Shown in pieces: positions 51,693 to 59,474 of a stretch of DNA of 64,000 nt (the stretch's first letter is position 1; each line of letters begins with the position of its first letter). Source of the stretch: an uncultured Paracoccaceae bacterium. Lineage in GTDB: Bacteria; Pseudomonadota; Alphaproteobacteria; Rhodobacterales; Rhodobacteraceae. Both the position numbers and the translations under genes were made by a program. Below the pieces are notes generated by a model that was not told the DNA's origin, made no database searches, and saw only the letters and a list, made by a program, of their open reading frames with translations. The stretch is taken from assembly GCA_947487205.1 (NCBI GenBank), contig CANKVU010000022.1:1-64000 (forward strand), in the 5' to 3' direction.

Positions 51693-53285
51693 CTAATGCG
51701 GTTCGGGGCCCATCAGGCTGTAGGGCAGCGCGGTCGAGAGCACGGGGACGTAGGTCACGATGATCAGGAACACGAACAGCACCAGCACGAAGGGCGCCGC
51801 GGCCTTGACCACGCGGACGAGGCTCATGCCCGTGATGCCGGAGGTCACGAACAGGTTCAGCCCGATCGGGGGCGTGATCATGCCGATCTCCATGTTGACG
51901 ACCATCACGATGCCCAGGTGGATGGGGTCGACCCCCAGTTCCAGGGCGATGGGAAAGACCACCGGCGCGACGATCAGCAGCAGGCCCGACGGCTCCATGA
52001 ATTGCCCGCCGACGAGCAGCAGGACGTTGACGGCGATGAGGAAGGTGAACCAGGTGAAGCCGTAATTCAGCATCCAGTCGGTGATGACCTGCGGGATCCG
52101 CTCGGAGGTCAGGACATGAGCGAAGAGGAGCGCGTTCACGATGATGAACATCAGCATCACCGTGGTGCGCGCCGCGTCGATCATCACCTTCGCGTTGTCG
52201 CCGTTCCAAAGCGCCGGGACGAACGCCTTGGCCGTCAGCCCCAGATTGACGCCGAGCAGCCCCGCGCCCGGTCCGAGCGCGGCCAGGGAGCCCGAGCGGG
52301 CCCGCAGGAGCGCGTAGGCCACGGTGATCGCCGCGCCGGGGCCGATCGCCAGCGCCAGCCGTTCCGTGCCCGAGGTGGAGAGCCCCGCGAAGAAATACAG
52401 GATGAGCAGCAGCCCGGCGGCCGCGGCGCCATAGAGCAGCGCCTTCTGCCCGTCCCGCGCGGCCTGGCTGGCGCCCTCGGGCTCCCAGGCGCGGTCCTTC
52501 AGCGGGCCGGTGTCGCGGTAGCCGAAATTGGCGACGAGATAGGCATAGACCGCCGCGACCGAGGCCGCCTCGGTCGGGGTGAAGACGCCCCCGTAGATGC
52601 CGCCCAGGATCAGGACCAGAAGGAACAGGCCGAGCGCCGCGTCCTTTCCGCTGTGCAGCAGGTGGCCGAAGCCGTGCCATTCCCCGGCGGGCATGTTGCG
52701 AAACCGCGCGACGATGTAGATCGCCAGCATCAGCATCAGGCCCGCGATCAGGCCCGGGATCACCCCGGCGAGGAACATGCGGCCCACCGACACGTCCGTG
52801 GCCGCGGAATAGACCACCATCGAGATCGAGGGCGGGATCAGGATGCCGAGCGTGCCGGCATTGGCGATGACCCCGGCGGCGAAGTCGCGGCTGTAATTGA
52901 CCCGCTCCATCGCGGCGATGGCGATCGTGCCGATCGCCACGACCGTCGCCGGGGACGATCCCGACAGCGCCGCGAAGAGCATGCAGGCCAGCACCGAGGC
53001 CATCGCCAGCCCGCCGCGGAAATGGCCGACCGTGGCGATGGCGAAGGTGATCAGGCGCTGCGCCACGCCGCCCGTCGTCATGAAGGCCGAGGCCAGGACG
53101 AAGAACGGGATCGCGAGCAGGGTGTAGTTCTGCGACGCGGTGAAGAGCTGCAGCGCGACCGAGGACATCGAATCGGTCGAGAAGAGGGCGATCACCGCCA
53201 CCGAGCTGAGCCCCAGCGAGATCGCGACCGGGGCGCCGATCGCCAGGAGCCCGAAGACGCACAGGAAGAGGACCAGGGTTTCCAT
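51693..53285 (-). CDS. dctM: TRAP transporter large permease (DctM)
   Basis: A 530-aa protein, longer than the usual ~430. The DctM core is present: FALSGSSPATVVAIGTIAIA, LGILIPPSISMVVYS, GVFTPTEAASVAAVYA, and the C-terminal GQFMEPSGLLLIVAP and GMITPPIGLNLFV. About 105 extra residues (255-360) with two added helices sit between the halves. ATG 53285, six bases after dctQ. It forms the ion-driven solute channel with DctQ. Confidence 0.94.
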   Translation of the reverse strand: METLVLFLCVFGLLAIGAPVAISLGLSSVAVIALFSTDSMSSVALQLFTASQNYTLLAIPFFVLASAFMTTGGVAQRLITFAIATVGHFRGGLAMASVLACMLFAALSGSSPATVVAIGTIAIAAMERVNYSRDFAAGVIANAGTLGILIPPSISMVVYSAATDVSVGRMFLAGVIPGLIAGLMLMLAIYIVARFRNMPAGEWHGFGHLLHSGKDAALGLFLLVLILGGIYGGVFTPTEAASVAAVYAYLVANFGYRDTGPLKDRAWEPEGASQAARDGQKALLYGAAAAGLLLILYFFAGLSTSGTERLALAIGPGAAITVAYALLRARSGSLAALGPGAGLLGVNLGLTAKAFVPALWNGDNAKVMIDAARTTVMLMFIIVNALLFAHVLTSERIPQVITDWMLNYGFTWFTFLIAVNVLLLVGGQFMEPSGLLLIVAPVVFPIALELGVDPIHLGIVMVVNMEIGMITPPIGLNLFVTSGITGMSLVRVVKAAAPFVLVLFVFLIIVTYVPVLSTALPYSLMGPEPH

Positions 53286-53291
53286 GACGCG

Positions 53292-53966
53292 TCAGCCTTC
53301 CATCCGGTTTTCGGCCACGAGCTCTTCGGCCTCGTGGGTGGCGATGGCGAGCTCGCGGCGTCCGGTGGCGATGTGCCACGCCGCTTCGAGCGCGCGATAG
53401 GCCAGAAGGGCGAGGCCCACGGGCAGCATCAGGTAGGCGATCCAGCGCGGCACCCGGTCCTGCAGGCCGAAGGCCTCCTGCGCCCATTCGGGCCAGCGGA
53501 TGTTCTCGAGCCCCAGCCCGGTGTCGAAGAAGCGCTGCCAGTAGAAGACCGCGCCGCCGCGGGCGTCGACGCCCAGGAGCGACAGCCAGTCGGCGCTGAG
53601 CAGGATCGCGGCATAGAGGAACGTCGCCGCCGCCCCCAGCAGCGCGCAGAGGCGGAAGAGCCGGCGGGGCAGCAGGCGGATGACGGCATCGACGCCCAGG
53701 TGCAGCCCCGTCTTGAGCCCGTATCCCATGCCGAACAGGATCAGCCAGGCGAAGAGGATGCGCGTCAGGTCGAGCGCCCCGGTCCAGCCGCTGTTGAACC
53801 CGTACCGCGCCACGACCTGGCTGAACGACACGAGGGTCATCGCCGCGAGCAGCAGGGCGATGACCCGCTCCTCGATGCGGGTGACGAGGTCGGGGCGCCG
53901 GCGCTCGACCGCGAAGACGGCGAGAAGCAGCGCCAGGAGCGCGAAGAAGGGCCAGTGTGACAGCAT
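53292..53966 (-). CDS. dctQ: TRAP transporter small permease (DctQ)
   Basis: A 224-aa, four-to-five helix protein with the DctQ motif FSQVVARYGFNSGWTGALDL followed by RILFAWLILFGMGYGLKTGL; the tail (residues 195-224) is acidic. ATG 53966. It lies between dctP and dctM; a hairpin precedes it. Confidence 0.92.
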   Translation of the reverse strand: MLSHWPFFALLALLLAVFAVERRRPDLVTRIEERVIALLLAAMTLVSFSQVVARYGFNSGWTGALDLTRILFAWLILFGMGYGLKTGLHLGVDAVIRLLPRRLFRLCALLGAAATFLYAAILLSADWLSLLGVDARGGAVFYWQRFFDTGLGLENIRWPEWAQEAFGLQDRVPRWIAYLMLPVGLALLAYRALEAAWHIATGRRELAIATHEAEELVAENRMEG

Positions 53967-53989
53967 GTTGCCTCCCGCCTGGATCTGGG

Positions 53990-54014
53990 CCGGCGGCCGG
54001 GATTCGGCCGCCGG
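53990..54014 (-). repeat. Intercistronic hairpin between dctP and dctQ
   Basis: Perfect 10-bp inverted repeat CCGGCGGCCG / CGGCCGCCGG with a 5-base loop, between the solute-binding-protein stop and the small-permease start. Such elements protect the upstream message and allow more binding protein than permease to be made. A similar hairpin follows the binding-protein gene of the ABC system (60722-60740). Confidence 0.7.
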
Positions 54015-54021
54015 GCGGGGA

Positions 54022-55020
54022 TCACCCCTCGTTGGCCGCCTGGGCCGCCTCGATCACGTCGGACCCGATCGCCTCCTCGAACTGGTCCCAGACCGGCGTC
54101 ATGGCATCGACCCAGGCCTGCCGCTGGGCGTCGTCGAGCTCGCGCACCGTGCCGCCGGCATCGATGATCGCCTGCCGGGCCTCGGCGTTGATCTCGTTGG
54201 CGCGCGCGTTGTACTCGTCCGAGACCTCGTCGACGAGCGACAGGAACTCTTCGCGCGTTCCCTCGTCGAGGCTGTCGAGGAAATCCTGCGAGGTGACCAT
54301 CAGGTAGGTCAGGAACTGGTGGTTCGTCTCGGTGATGCCGTCCTGCACCTCGTAGAACTTCTGGGTGTAGATGTTGGACCAGGTGTTCTCCTGGCCGTCC
54401 ACCACGCCGGTCTGCAGCGCGCCGTAGACCTCGGAGAAGGCGAGCGCCTGGGGCTGGGCGCCCAGCTCGTCGATCATCGCCTCGGTCACGTCCGAGGTGG
54501 TGACGCGGAACTTGAGCCCCTCGGCATCGGTCGGCTCGATCAGCGGCTGGCCGGCCGAGAATTGCCGCAGCCCGTTATAGACGTAGGCCAGCCCGATGAT
54601 GCCGCTGTCCTCCATCGCCATCAGCAGGTCCTGCCCCGCCTCGCCCTCGGTGAAGCGCTGCACCGCCTCGGTGGAGGCGAACAGGAACGGCAGGTTGAAG
54701 ACCTGCAACGCCTGCGAGTAGGCGTCGAACTTGCCCACGTCGGGGGCGGCGAGCTGGACATCGCCCAGCATCATCGCCTCGAGCACCTTGTCGTCGTCGA
54801 AGAGGGTGGAGTTCGGGAACACCTCCATGCAGAGCGTGCCGTCCATGGCCTCGTTGACGCGCTCGGCGAGCGCGGCGGCCATCTCTCCCTTGGGATGACC
54901 GTTCGCGGCGGTCACGTGGCTGAAATTCACGACGCGCTCGCCGTCGTCGCATTGCGCCGCGGCGATCGCCGGCATCAGCGCGAGGACGGCCGCGCCGCCC
55001 GTCAGCATTCTCGTCGTCAT
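54022..55020 (-). CDS. dctP: TRAP transporter solute-binding protein (DctP)
   Basis: A 332-aa periplasmic protein with a signal peptide (RMLTGGAAVLALMPAIAAAQ). DctP features follow: VVNFSHVTAANGHPKGEMAA, GVVDGQENTWSNIYTQKFYE, and LKFRVTTSDVTEAMIDELGA with the conserved arginine that binds a carboxylate. ATG 55020 behind AGGGAGG. The ligand is probably an organic acid released or used by the neighbouring catabolic enzymes. Confidence 0.94.
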   Translation of the reverse strand: MTTRMLTGGAAVLALMPAIAAAQCDDGERVVNFSHVTAANGHPKGEMAAALAERVNEAMDGTLCMEVFPNSTLFDDDKVLEAMMLGDVQLAAPDVGKFDAYSQALQVFNLPFLFASTEAVQRFTEGEAGQDLLMAMEDSGIIGLAYVYNGLRQFSAGQPLIEPTDAEGLKFRVTTSDVTEAMIDELGAQPQALAFSEVYGALQTGVVDGQENTWSNIYTQKFYEVQDGITETNHQFLTYLMVTSQDFLDSLDEGTREEFLSLVDEVSDEYNARANEINAEARQAIIDAGGTVRELDDAQRQAWVDAMTPVWDQFEEAIGSDVIEAAQAANEG

Positions 55021-55065
55021 GGGTAGAACCTCCCTGGTGTCGCGTCCGGCTCCGGGCCGGACATC

Positions 55066-55082
55066 GCCCGCCTTCTGCGGGC
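55066..55082 (-). repeat. Short hairpin between the CMD-like gene and dctP
   Basis: GCCCGC / GCGGGC, 6-bp arms and 5-base loop, in the 157-base gap ahead of dctP. It may protect the 3' end of the enzyme part of the message or mark a separate transporter transcript; weak on its own. Confidence 0.35.
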
Positions 55083-55177
55083 CTGGCCCCGGTCGCCCGG
55101 GGATGCGTGCGGATCGACCGCGCGCCGGCGCGGCCCCGGGGGCGGGCGGCTGCGTCGGGCCCGCCGCCCGCCGGCCG

Positions 55178-55591
55178 TCAGATCCCCATCTCGTCGAACA
55201 CTTCCTGCGCGGTGCGGAAGCTGTCGATCGCGGCGGGGACGCCGCAATAGATCGCGACCTGCAGGAAGACCTCGCGCAGCTCCTCCTTGGTGAAGCCGTT
55301 GTTGATCGCGCCGCGGACGTGCAGCTTCAGCTCGTGGCTGCGCCCCATCGCCGAGATCATGCCGAGATTGAGGATCGAGCGGTACTTCCGGTCCAGACCG
55401 GGGCGGTTCCAGATCTCGTCCCAGCAATATTCCGTCACGAGCTGCTGCATGGGAAAGTTGTACTCGGTGGCCTTGTCCACCGACGCGTTCACGTAATCCT
55501 CGCCCAGCACCTCCTTGCGGGTCCTGAGGCCGCGCTCGAACTTGTCGGTGAAGGGGGTTCCGTCGGGCGCACTGGCGCGTTGATCGCTCAT
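55178..55591 (-). CDS. Carboxymuconolactone decarboxylase family protein
   Basis: The protein has 137 aa. The PcaC-like core is RKYRSILNLGMISAMGRSHE, HVRGAINNGFTKEELREVFL, QVAIYCGVPAAIDSFRTAQE. PcaC decarboxylates 4-carboxymuconolactone in the beta-ketoadipate pathway, but the lone CMD family also includes other functions; the CxxC of AhpD-type members is absent. ATG 55591 overlaps the hydrolase stop. No other pca genes are seen, so the substrate is likely another lactone or keto acid. Confidence 0.9.
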   Translation of the reverse strand: MSDQRASAPDGTPFTDKFERGLRTRKEVLGEDYVNASVDKATEYNFPMQQLVTEYCWDEIWNRPGLDRKYRSILNLGMISAMGRSHELKLHVRGAINNGFTKEELREVFLQVAIYCGVPAAIDSFRTAQEVFDEMGI

Positions 55592-56835
55592 GGTCGTTCC
55601 TCGTCTGCTGCGGTTACATGGTCCAGCGCCGCGGTCAGGTGCGGTTTCAGCGCGGCGGGATTCTCGATCATGGGAAAGTGCCCGAGGCCCTCCATGACGA
55701 TGTGGCGGGCGCCGGGAATGGCGGCGGCCAGCCGGGCGCCGTCGGCCGGCGTGGCGGAATAATCGTAGCGGCCCGACAGGAGCGCGACGGGCACGCGCGC
55801 GGTGTCGATGCGCGGTCCGACGGCGGCGCCGTCGAATTCCTCGCTGTAGAACGCGAGGTCGCCGCGATAGACGCCCGGACCGCCCTGGGCATAGATCCAG
55901 GCGGCGTCGCGGCGCGCGGCCTCGGGGCTTTGCGGGCTCATCAGGCCGCGCACGAAGGCGGCGTTGTGCAGGCCGGCATGGACGGCGACATGGTCCTGCC
56001 ATTCCGAGCGGCGCCCGGCGGAGCGGAACGGCGGCTCCAGCGCCACCGCGCCGCGAAGGCGCTCGGGCCGCTCGGCGGCCAGCACCAGCGCCATCGCCGC
56101 CCCCATGGAGCCGCCGACCACGATGGCGGGCCGGCCGACGATCCCGTCGAGGATCGCGGTGCACCAGTCGAGATAGGTCGCGCCGGTCAGCCGGTAGGGA
56201 CCCCCGTCCCAGCCGGCGGGCGGCATCGAGCGCCCGTGGAACGGCAGGTCCGGGGCATAGAGCGGGTGCCGGGCCGCCAGGTCGGGATCGGCGAGCTGGG
56301 CGCGGAACTGCCGGCCGTCGGCCCCGGCGGTATGCAGGAAGACGATCGGCGGCCCCTCGGCCCCCGGCTCCGCGACGATGTCGCAATGGATCTCGGCCCG
56401 GTCCGCCCCGACCGGCAGGTCGAAGAGCCGCCCGGCGATCCGGCTCACATCCCGCCCGATGGCCGGCGCTGCGAGGGGCGCCGTGGCCAGCGCCACCTCC
56501 ACCACCCGTTCCAGGGCGGCGCGGGCGGTCGCGCGGATCTGCGGATCGCCCGCGACGGCGAAGGCGTCGTTGGCCAGCTCCCACGCGGTGAAGGCGTGGA
56601 AGCCGGGCGGCGCGGGATCGGCGAGCGTGCGCGCCCAATCGGCATCCGTGGCCTCGACCGTCACCGCCGCGGCGTCGCCGGGGGGCGCGATCCGGCCGTC
56701 GCGGATCGCGAACGCGACCCGGTCGCTGGGCGAGGCGAAGGCCACCCCCACCGACAGGCCGGGGGCGACCCGGGCCAGTTCGGCGTCGCCCGCGAGCCGC
56801 TCCAGCCGCGACCGCCATTCGGCCAGCGGGGTCAT
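55588..56835 (-). CDS. Alpha/beta hydrolase with N-terminal extra domain
   Basis: A 415-aa protein. The first ~130 residues look like an SCP2-type ligand-binding domain (ASPSDRVAFAIRDGRI, TDADWARTLADPAPPGFHAF). From about 155 it is an alpha/beta hydrolase: IVFLHTAGADGRQF, nucleophile elbow GGSMGA, a DYSATP acid region, and VMEGLGHFPMIENPAA with the final His. Possible enol-lactone or ester hydrolase. ATGA overlap with the upstream dehydrogenase and with the CMD-like gene on the other side. Confidence 0.87.
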   Translation of the reverse strand: MTPLAEWRSRLERLAGDAELARVAPGLSVGVAFASPSDRVAFAIRDGRIAPPGDAAAVTVEATDADWARTLADPAPPGFHAFTAWELANDAFAVAGDPQIRATARAALERVVEVALATAPLAAPAIGRDVSRIAGRLFDLPVGADRAEIHCDIVAEPGAEGPPIVFLHTAGADGRQFRAQLADPDLAARHPLYAPDLPFHGRSMPPAGWDGGPYRLTGATYLDWCTAILDGIVGRPAIVVGGSMGAAMALVLAAERPERLRGAVALEPPFRSAGRRSEWQDHVAVHAGLHNAAFVRGLMSPQSPEAARRDAAWIYAQGGPGVYRGDLAFYSEEFDGAAVGPRIDTARVPVALLSGRYDYSATPADGARLAAAIPGARHIVMEGLGHFPMIENPAALKPHLTAALDHVTAADEERP

Positions 56836-57728
56836 GCCCCGTCCCGTGCCTCGAGGTAGCGGAAGATCTCGGTATGGTCGGCCCCGTCCTCCAGCGCCTC
56901 GGCCGCCCGCGCCCACAGCTCGGCGGTCCGCGGCAGGAGGCGGGCGGGAACGCCCCGCTCCTCGGCCAGCTCGGCGGCGATGCCGATATCCTTGGCCATC
57001 AGGCCCAGGCCGAACCCCGATCCCCAGCTGCGCGACAGGACGAACTGCTTCATCTTCGCCTCGGTGGTGTTGTTGCGCCCGGTCGAGACGTTCAGGATGT
57101 CGACCATCGTCCCGGGATCGAGCCCGAAATCGCGTCCGATCAGCACCGCCTCCATCGCGGCCACGGCCCCGGCGCCCGAAACGTAGTTGTTGAGCGCCTT
57201 CATCGCGTGTCCGGCCCCGAGCGGCCCGCAGGCGAAGATGCGCCCGCCCATCGCCTCGAACAGGGGGCGGGCCCGGTCGGCCGCGGCGGCGTCGCCGCCG
57301 ACCATGATGGTCAGCGTCCCCTCCACGGCCTTCTTCCGTCCGCCCGAAACCGGCGCGTCGACGAGCGCCACGCCCCGCGCGGCCAGGTCCTCGCCCAGGC
57401 TGACGGTGTCCCCCGGCGCGCTGGAGCTCATGTCGATCACCAGCCCCGGGCCGTCCGGCGCCGACAGGATGCCGCCCGCTCCCAGCAGCGCCTCGCGCAC
57501 GATCGCCCCGGTCGGCAGCATGGTGATGACGGCGTCCGTCCCCGTGGCGGCCGTGGCGGCGTCCTCGGCCACCGACAGCCCCGTTCCCGCGGCTCCCTCC
57601 CGCGCCGCCGGCGACAGGTCGTAGCCCGTCACCGCCAATCCGGCATGGGACAGGTGCCCGGCCATCGGAATGCCCATCTGTCCCAGTCCGACGAAACAGA
57701 CGGACCGGATCGACGATGTTTCTGCCAC
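56832..57728 (-). CDS. NAD(P)-binding 3-hydroxyisobutyrate/tartronate-semialdehyde-type dehydrogenase
   Basis: A 298-aa beta-hydroxyacid dehydrogenase: Rossmann motif VGLGQMGIPMAGHL, substrate loop DAPVSGGRKKAVEGTLTIMV, GAGHAMKALNNYV with the catalytic Lys in the GxxxKxxxN helix, and a late KDIG element. The start is GTG 57728 (AAGGGAG six bases upstream) rather than TTG 57746. It heads the leftward operon dehydrogenase-hydrolase-CMD-(dctPQM), behind a GntR-type operator. The hydroxy acid acted on is unknown. Confidence 0.9.
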   Translation of the reverse strand: MAETSSIRSVCFVGLGQMGIPMAGHLSHAGLAVTGYDLSPAAREGAAGTGLSVAEDAATAATGTDAVITMLPTGAIVREALLGAGGILSAPDGPGLVIDMSSSAPGDTVSLGEDLAARGVALVDAPVSGGRKKAVEGTLTIMVGGDAAAADRARPLFEAMGGRIFACGPLGAGHAMKALNNYVSGAGAVAAMEAVLIGRDFGLDPGTMVDILNVSTGRNNTTEAKMKQFVLSRSWGSGFGLGLMAKDIGIAAELAEERGVPARLLPRTAELWARAAEALEDGADHTEIFRYLEARDGA

Positions 57729-57769
57729 GAGCGGCTCCCTTGCCAATTCTGCCTCGCGACAAATTGCAT

Positions 57770-57789
57770 ACGATCAGACAATCCGTCAA
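57770..57789 (-). promoter_or_regulatory. Promoter with GntR-type operator, dehydrogenase-TRAP operon
   Basis: On the minus strand, TTGACG (57784-57789) is a -35 and the following bases contain ATTGTCTGAT, one good half of the ATTGTC-n-GACAAT site (plus-strand GACAAT at 57777-57782; the other half is degenerate). A second GACAAAT lies 19 bp further at 57758. A -10 is not sharp (CAATTT at 17 bp). A site overlapping the spacer would repress. Confidence 0.5.
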
Positions 57790-57819
57790 CGCACAATCGA
57801 ACGGCCCCGCGGGCCCGCG

Positions 57820-58509
57820 CTACTCGGCGTCCTGCGCCTCCTCGGACAGGCGGGCGAGGGCGGCCCCGGCGGCGCGCTCGATGTGGTCCCGGCAGGCCGC
57901 GTCGGCCGCGTCGGGATCCTTCGCGGCGATCGCCTCGACGATGGCGCCCACCTCGGCGACGCTCCGGCCGATCCGCCCCGGCTGGGTCATGGAGGTCATC
58001 CGCAGCAGCGTGATCCGGTTGTGCAGGGTTTCGAGCATCCGCCGCACCACGAGGTTGCCCGCCCCCGCCATCAGCCGGTCGTAGAACGCGGTCTTGGTGG
58101 CGATCAGGGCCTCGCGGTCGCTCCCCTCGGCGGCCTCGGCGAAGGCGGCGTAGGCCTCGCGCAGCGCCGCGATCTCCTCGGCGCCGCCATGCTCGGCGAA
58201 CCGGCGCCCGCAATACCCTTCCAGAAGGCCGCGCACGTCATAGAGCTGCCGCGCCTCTTCCACGTCGATCTTGCTGACCACGGGCCCGCGATGGGGATAG
58301 CTCGTCACCAGCCCCTCGGCTTCGAGCTGGCGCAGCGCCTCGCGGACCGAGGTGCGGCCGACGCCGAAGAGATCGCAGAGCTCGCGTTCGATCAGCCGGT
58401 CGCCGGGCCTGAACCGGCCCACGACGATGGCCTTGCGGAGCTGCTCCTCCACCAGGACGCGGAGCGAGGCGCTGCGGCGCGGAACCTGGAATTCGCTGTC
58501 GGACGTCAT
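57820..58509 (-). CDS. GntR-family (FadR/FCD) transcriptional regulator
   Basis: The protein has 229 aa. The GntR winged helix spans residues 15-80: RPGDRLIERELCDLFGVGRT, SVREALRQLEAEGLV, YPHRGPVVSKID. An FCD effector domain follows from about 90-215 with the metal-ligand-type residues around D135 and the final HIERAA. It binds organic acids in this family. It is divergent from the lactonase-like gene and probably controls the three flanking units, including its own. Confidence 0.92.
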   Translation of the reverse strand: MTSDSEFQVPRRSASLRVLVEEQLRKAIVVGRFRPGDRLIERELCDLFGVGRTSVREALRQLEAEGLVTSYPHRGPVVSKIDVEEARQLYDVRGLLEGYCGRRFAEHGGAEEIAALREAYAAFAEAAEGSDREALIATKTAFYDRLMAGAGNLVVRRMLETLHNRITLLRMTSMTQPGRIGRSVAEVGAIVEAIAAKDPDAADAACRDHIERAAGAALARLSEEAQDAE

Positions 58510-58543
58510 TTTCGCACCGCGCGTCGCCGGGATGGAACGTGCG

Positions 58544-58598
58544 ACTATACATGACCCCGGCGGTCTGACAATCTTAACATTGTCAGATTGTCAGACCG
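58544..58598. promoter_or_regulatory. GntR operator with the regulator's own promoter
   Basis: A perfect 13-bp inverted repeat, CGGTCTGACAATC (58561-58573) and GATTGTCAGACCG (58586-58598), with a third ATTGTCAG half-site at 58579. On the minus strand the left arm also serves as -35 TTGTCA (58566-58571), 16 bp from the strong -10 TATAGT (58544-58549), so the regulator gene is autoregulated. The repeat is directly upstream of the divergent lactonase-like gene. Confidence 0.75.
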
Positions 58599-58608
58599 GA
58601 AAGCCGAC

Positions 58609-59376
58609 ATGCCCTGGGAAATCCTCGCTTTGCGCTATGCGACGGCCGAGCTGCGCCGCGACCACCTCGTCCTCGACGGCGACCCGCACGACCGGATGGG
58701 GCGGCTCGATTATTTCGTCTGGCTGCTGCGCGACGGCCGGCGCACCGTCCTCGTCGATACAGGCTTCGACGCCGAGGAGGGCGGGCGGCGCGACCGCCAC
58801 CTACTGCGCCACCCGGCGGAGGCGCTGGAGCGGGTCGGGGTGCGCGCCGACGACATCGAGGACGTGGTGCTGACCCACCTGCATTTCGACCATGCCGGCA
58901 ACCTCGACGCGTTCCCCAACGCGCGCTTCCACCTCCAGGACCGGGAGATGTCCTTCGCTACCGGGCGCTGCATGTGCCATGCGCGGATGCGGCGCCCGTT
59001 CTCGATCGAGCACGTCGTGAAGGCGGTGCGCCTCGTCTATGACGAACGCGTCGTGTTTCACGAGGGCGACTACACCCTGTTCCCCGGCCTCGACGTGCAC
59101 TTGATCGGCGGCCATTCCATGGGCCTGCAGGTGCTGGTGGCGGCGGGGCCGATGCGCCCCGTCGTGGTCGCCTCGGACGCGGCGCATCTGGGCGCCTTCG
59201 TCGCCGCCAAGGACGTGTTCCCGGTCTTCGGCGATTACGCCGAGGTGCTCGAGGGCTATCGCCGGTTGCAGGAGCTGGCCGGGCCGGAGGGGGTGATCCT
59301 GCCCGGCCATGACCCGCAGGTTCTGACGGAATGGCCGCTATACGCAGGGCTGGAGGATATCGTGACGGTTGCGTGA
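58609..59376 (+). CDS. Metallo-beta-lactamase fold hydrolase, N-acyl-homoserine lactonase-like
   Basis: The protein has 255 aa. The zinc motif is THLHFDHAGN (His90, His92, Asp94, His95), with LIGGHSMG, ASDAAH (Asp) and LPGHDPQ further on: all metal ligands of the AHL-lactonase (AttM/AiiA) type. ATG 58609 lies behind GGAAAG. In this locus it could open a lactone intermediate rather than a quorum signal; both are inference. Divergent from the GntR gene. Confidence 0.88.
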   Translation: MPWEILALRYATAELRRDHLVLDGDPHDRMGRLDYFVWLLRDGRRTVLVDTGFDAEEGGRRDRHLLRHPAEALERVGVRADDIEDVVLTHLHFDHAGNLDAFPNARFHLQDREMSFATGRCMCHARMRRPFSIEHVVKAVRLVYDERVVFHEGDYTLFPGLDVHLIGGHSMGLQVLVAAGPMRPVVVASDAAHLGAFVAAKDVFPVFGDYAEVLEGYRRLQELAGPEGVILPGHDPQVLTEWPLYAGLEDIVTVA

Positions 59377-59380
59377 TCGC

Positions 59381-59434
59381 ATTGTCGGACAATCTGTTGA
59401 TCTTCTTGACAGAGTTCCGGCGCTCGCCTAGCCT
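59381..59434 (+). promoter_or_regulatory. GntR-type operator and promoter of the Liv ABC operon
   Basis: Operator ATTGTCGGACAAT (59381-59393), a perfect palindrome around one base, 12 bp upstream of -35 TTGACA (59406-59411), 17-bp spacer, and -10 TAGCCT (59429-59434). The lactonase-like gene stops just before, so this drives the ABC transporter operon separately. Confidence 0.7.
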
Positions 59435-59474
59435 CCGGGGCCATGCTCGGATGTCGGCATGCAGGGAGGAAATC

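Noticed and set aside
51696-53960. 754-aa plus-strand frame opposite the TRAP permeases
   Set aside because: Asp/Glu/Arg-rich antisense shadow of membrane-protein codons.
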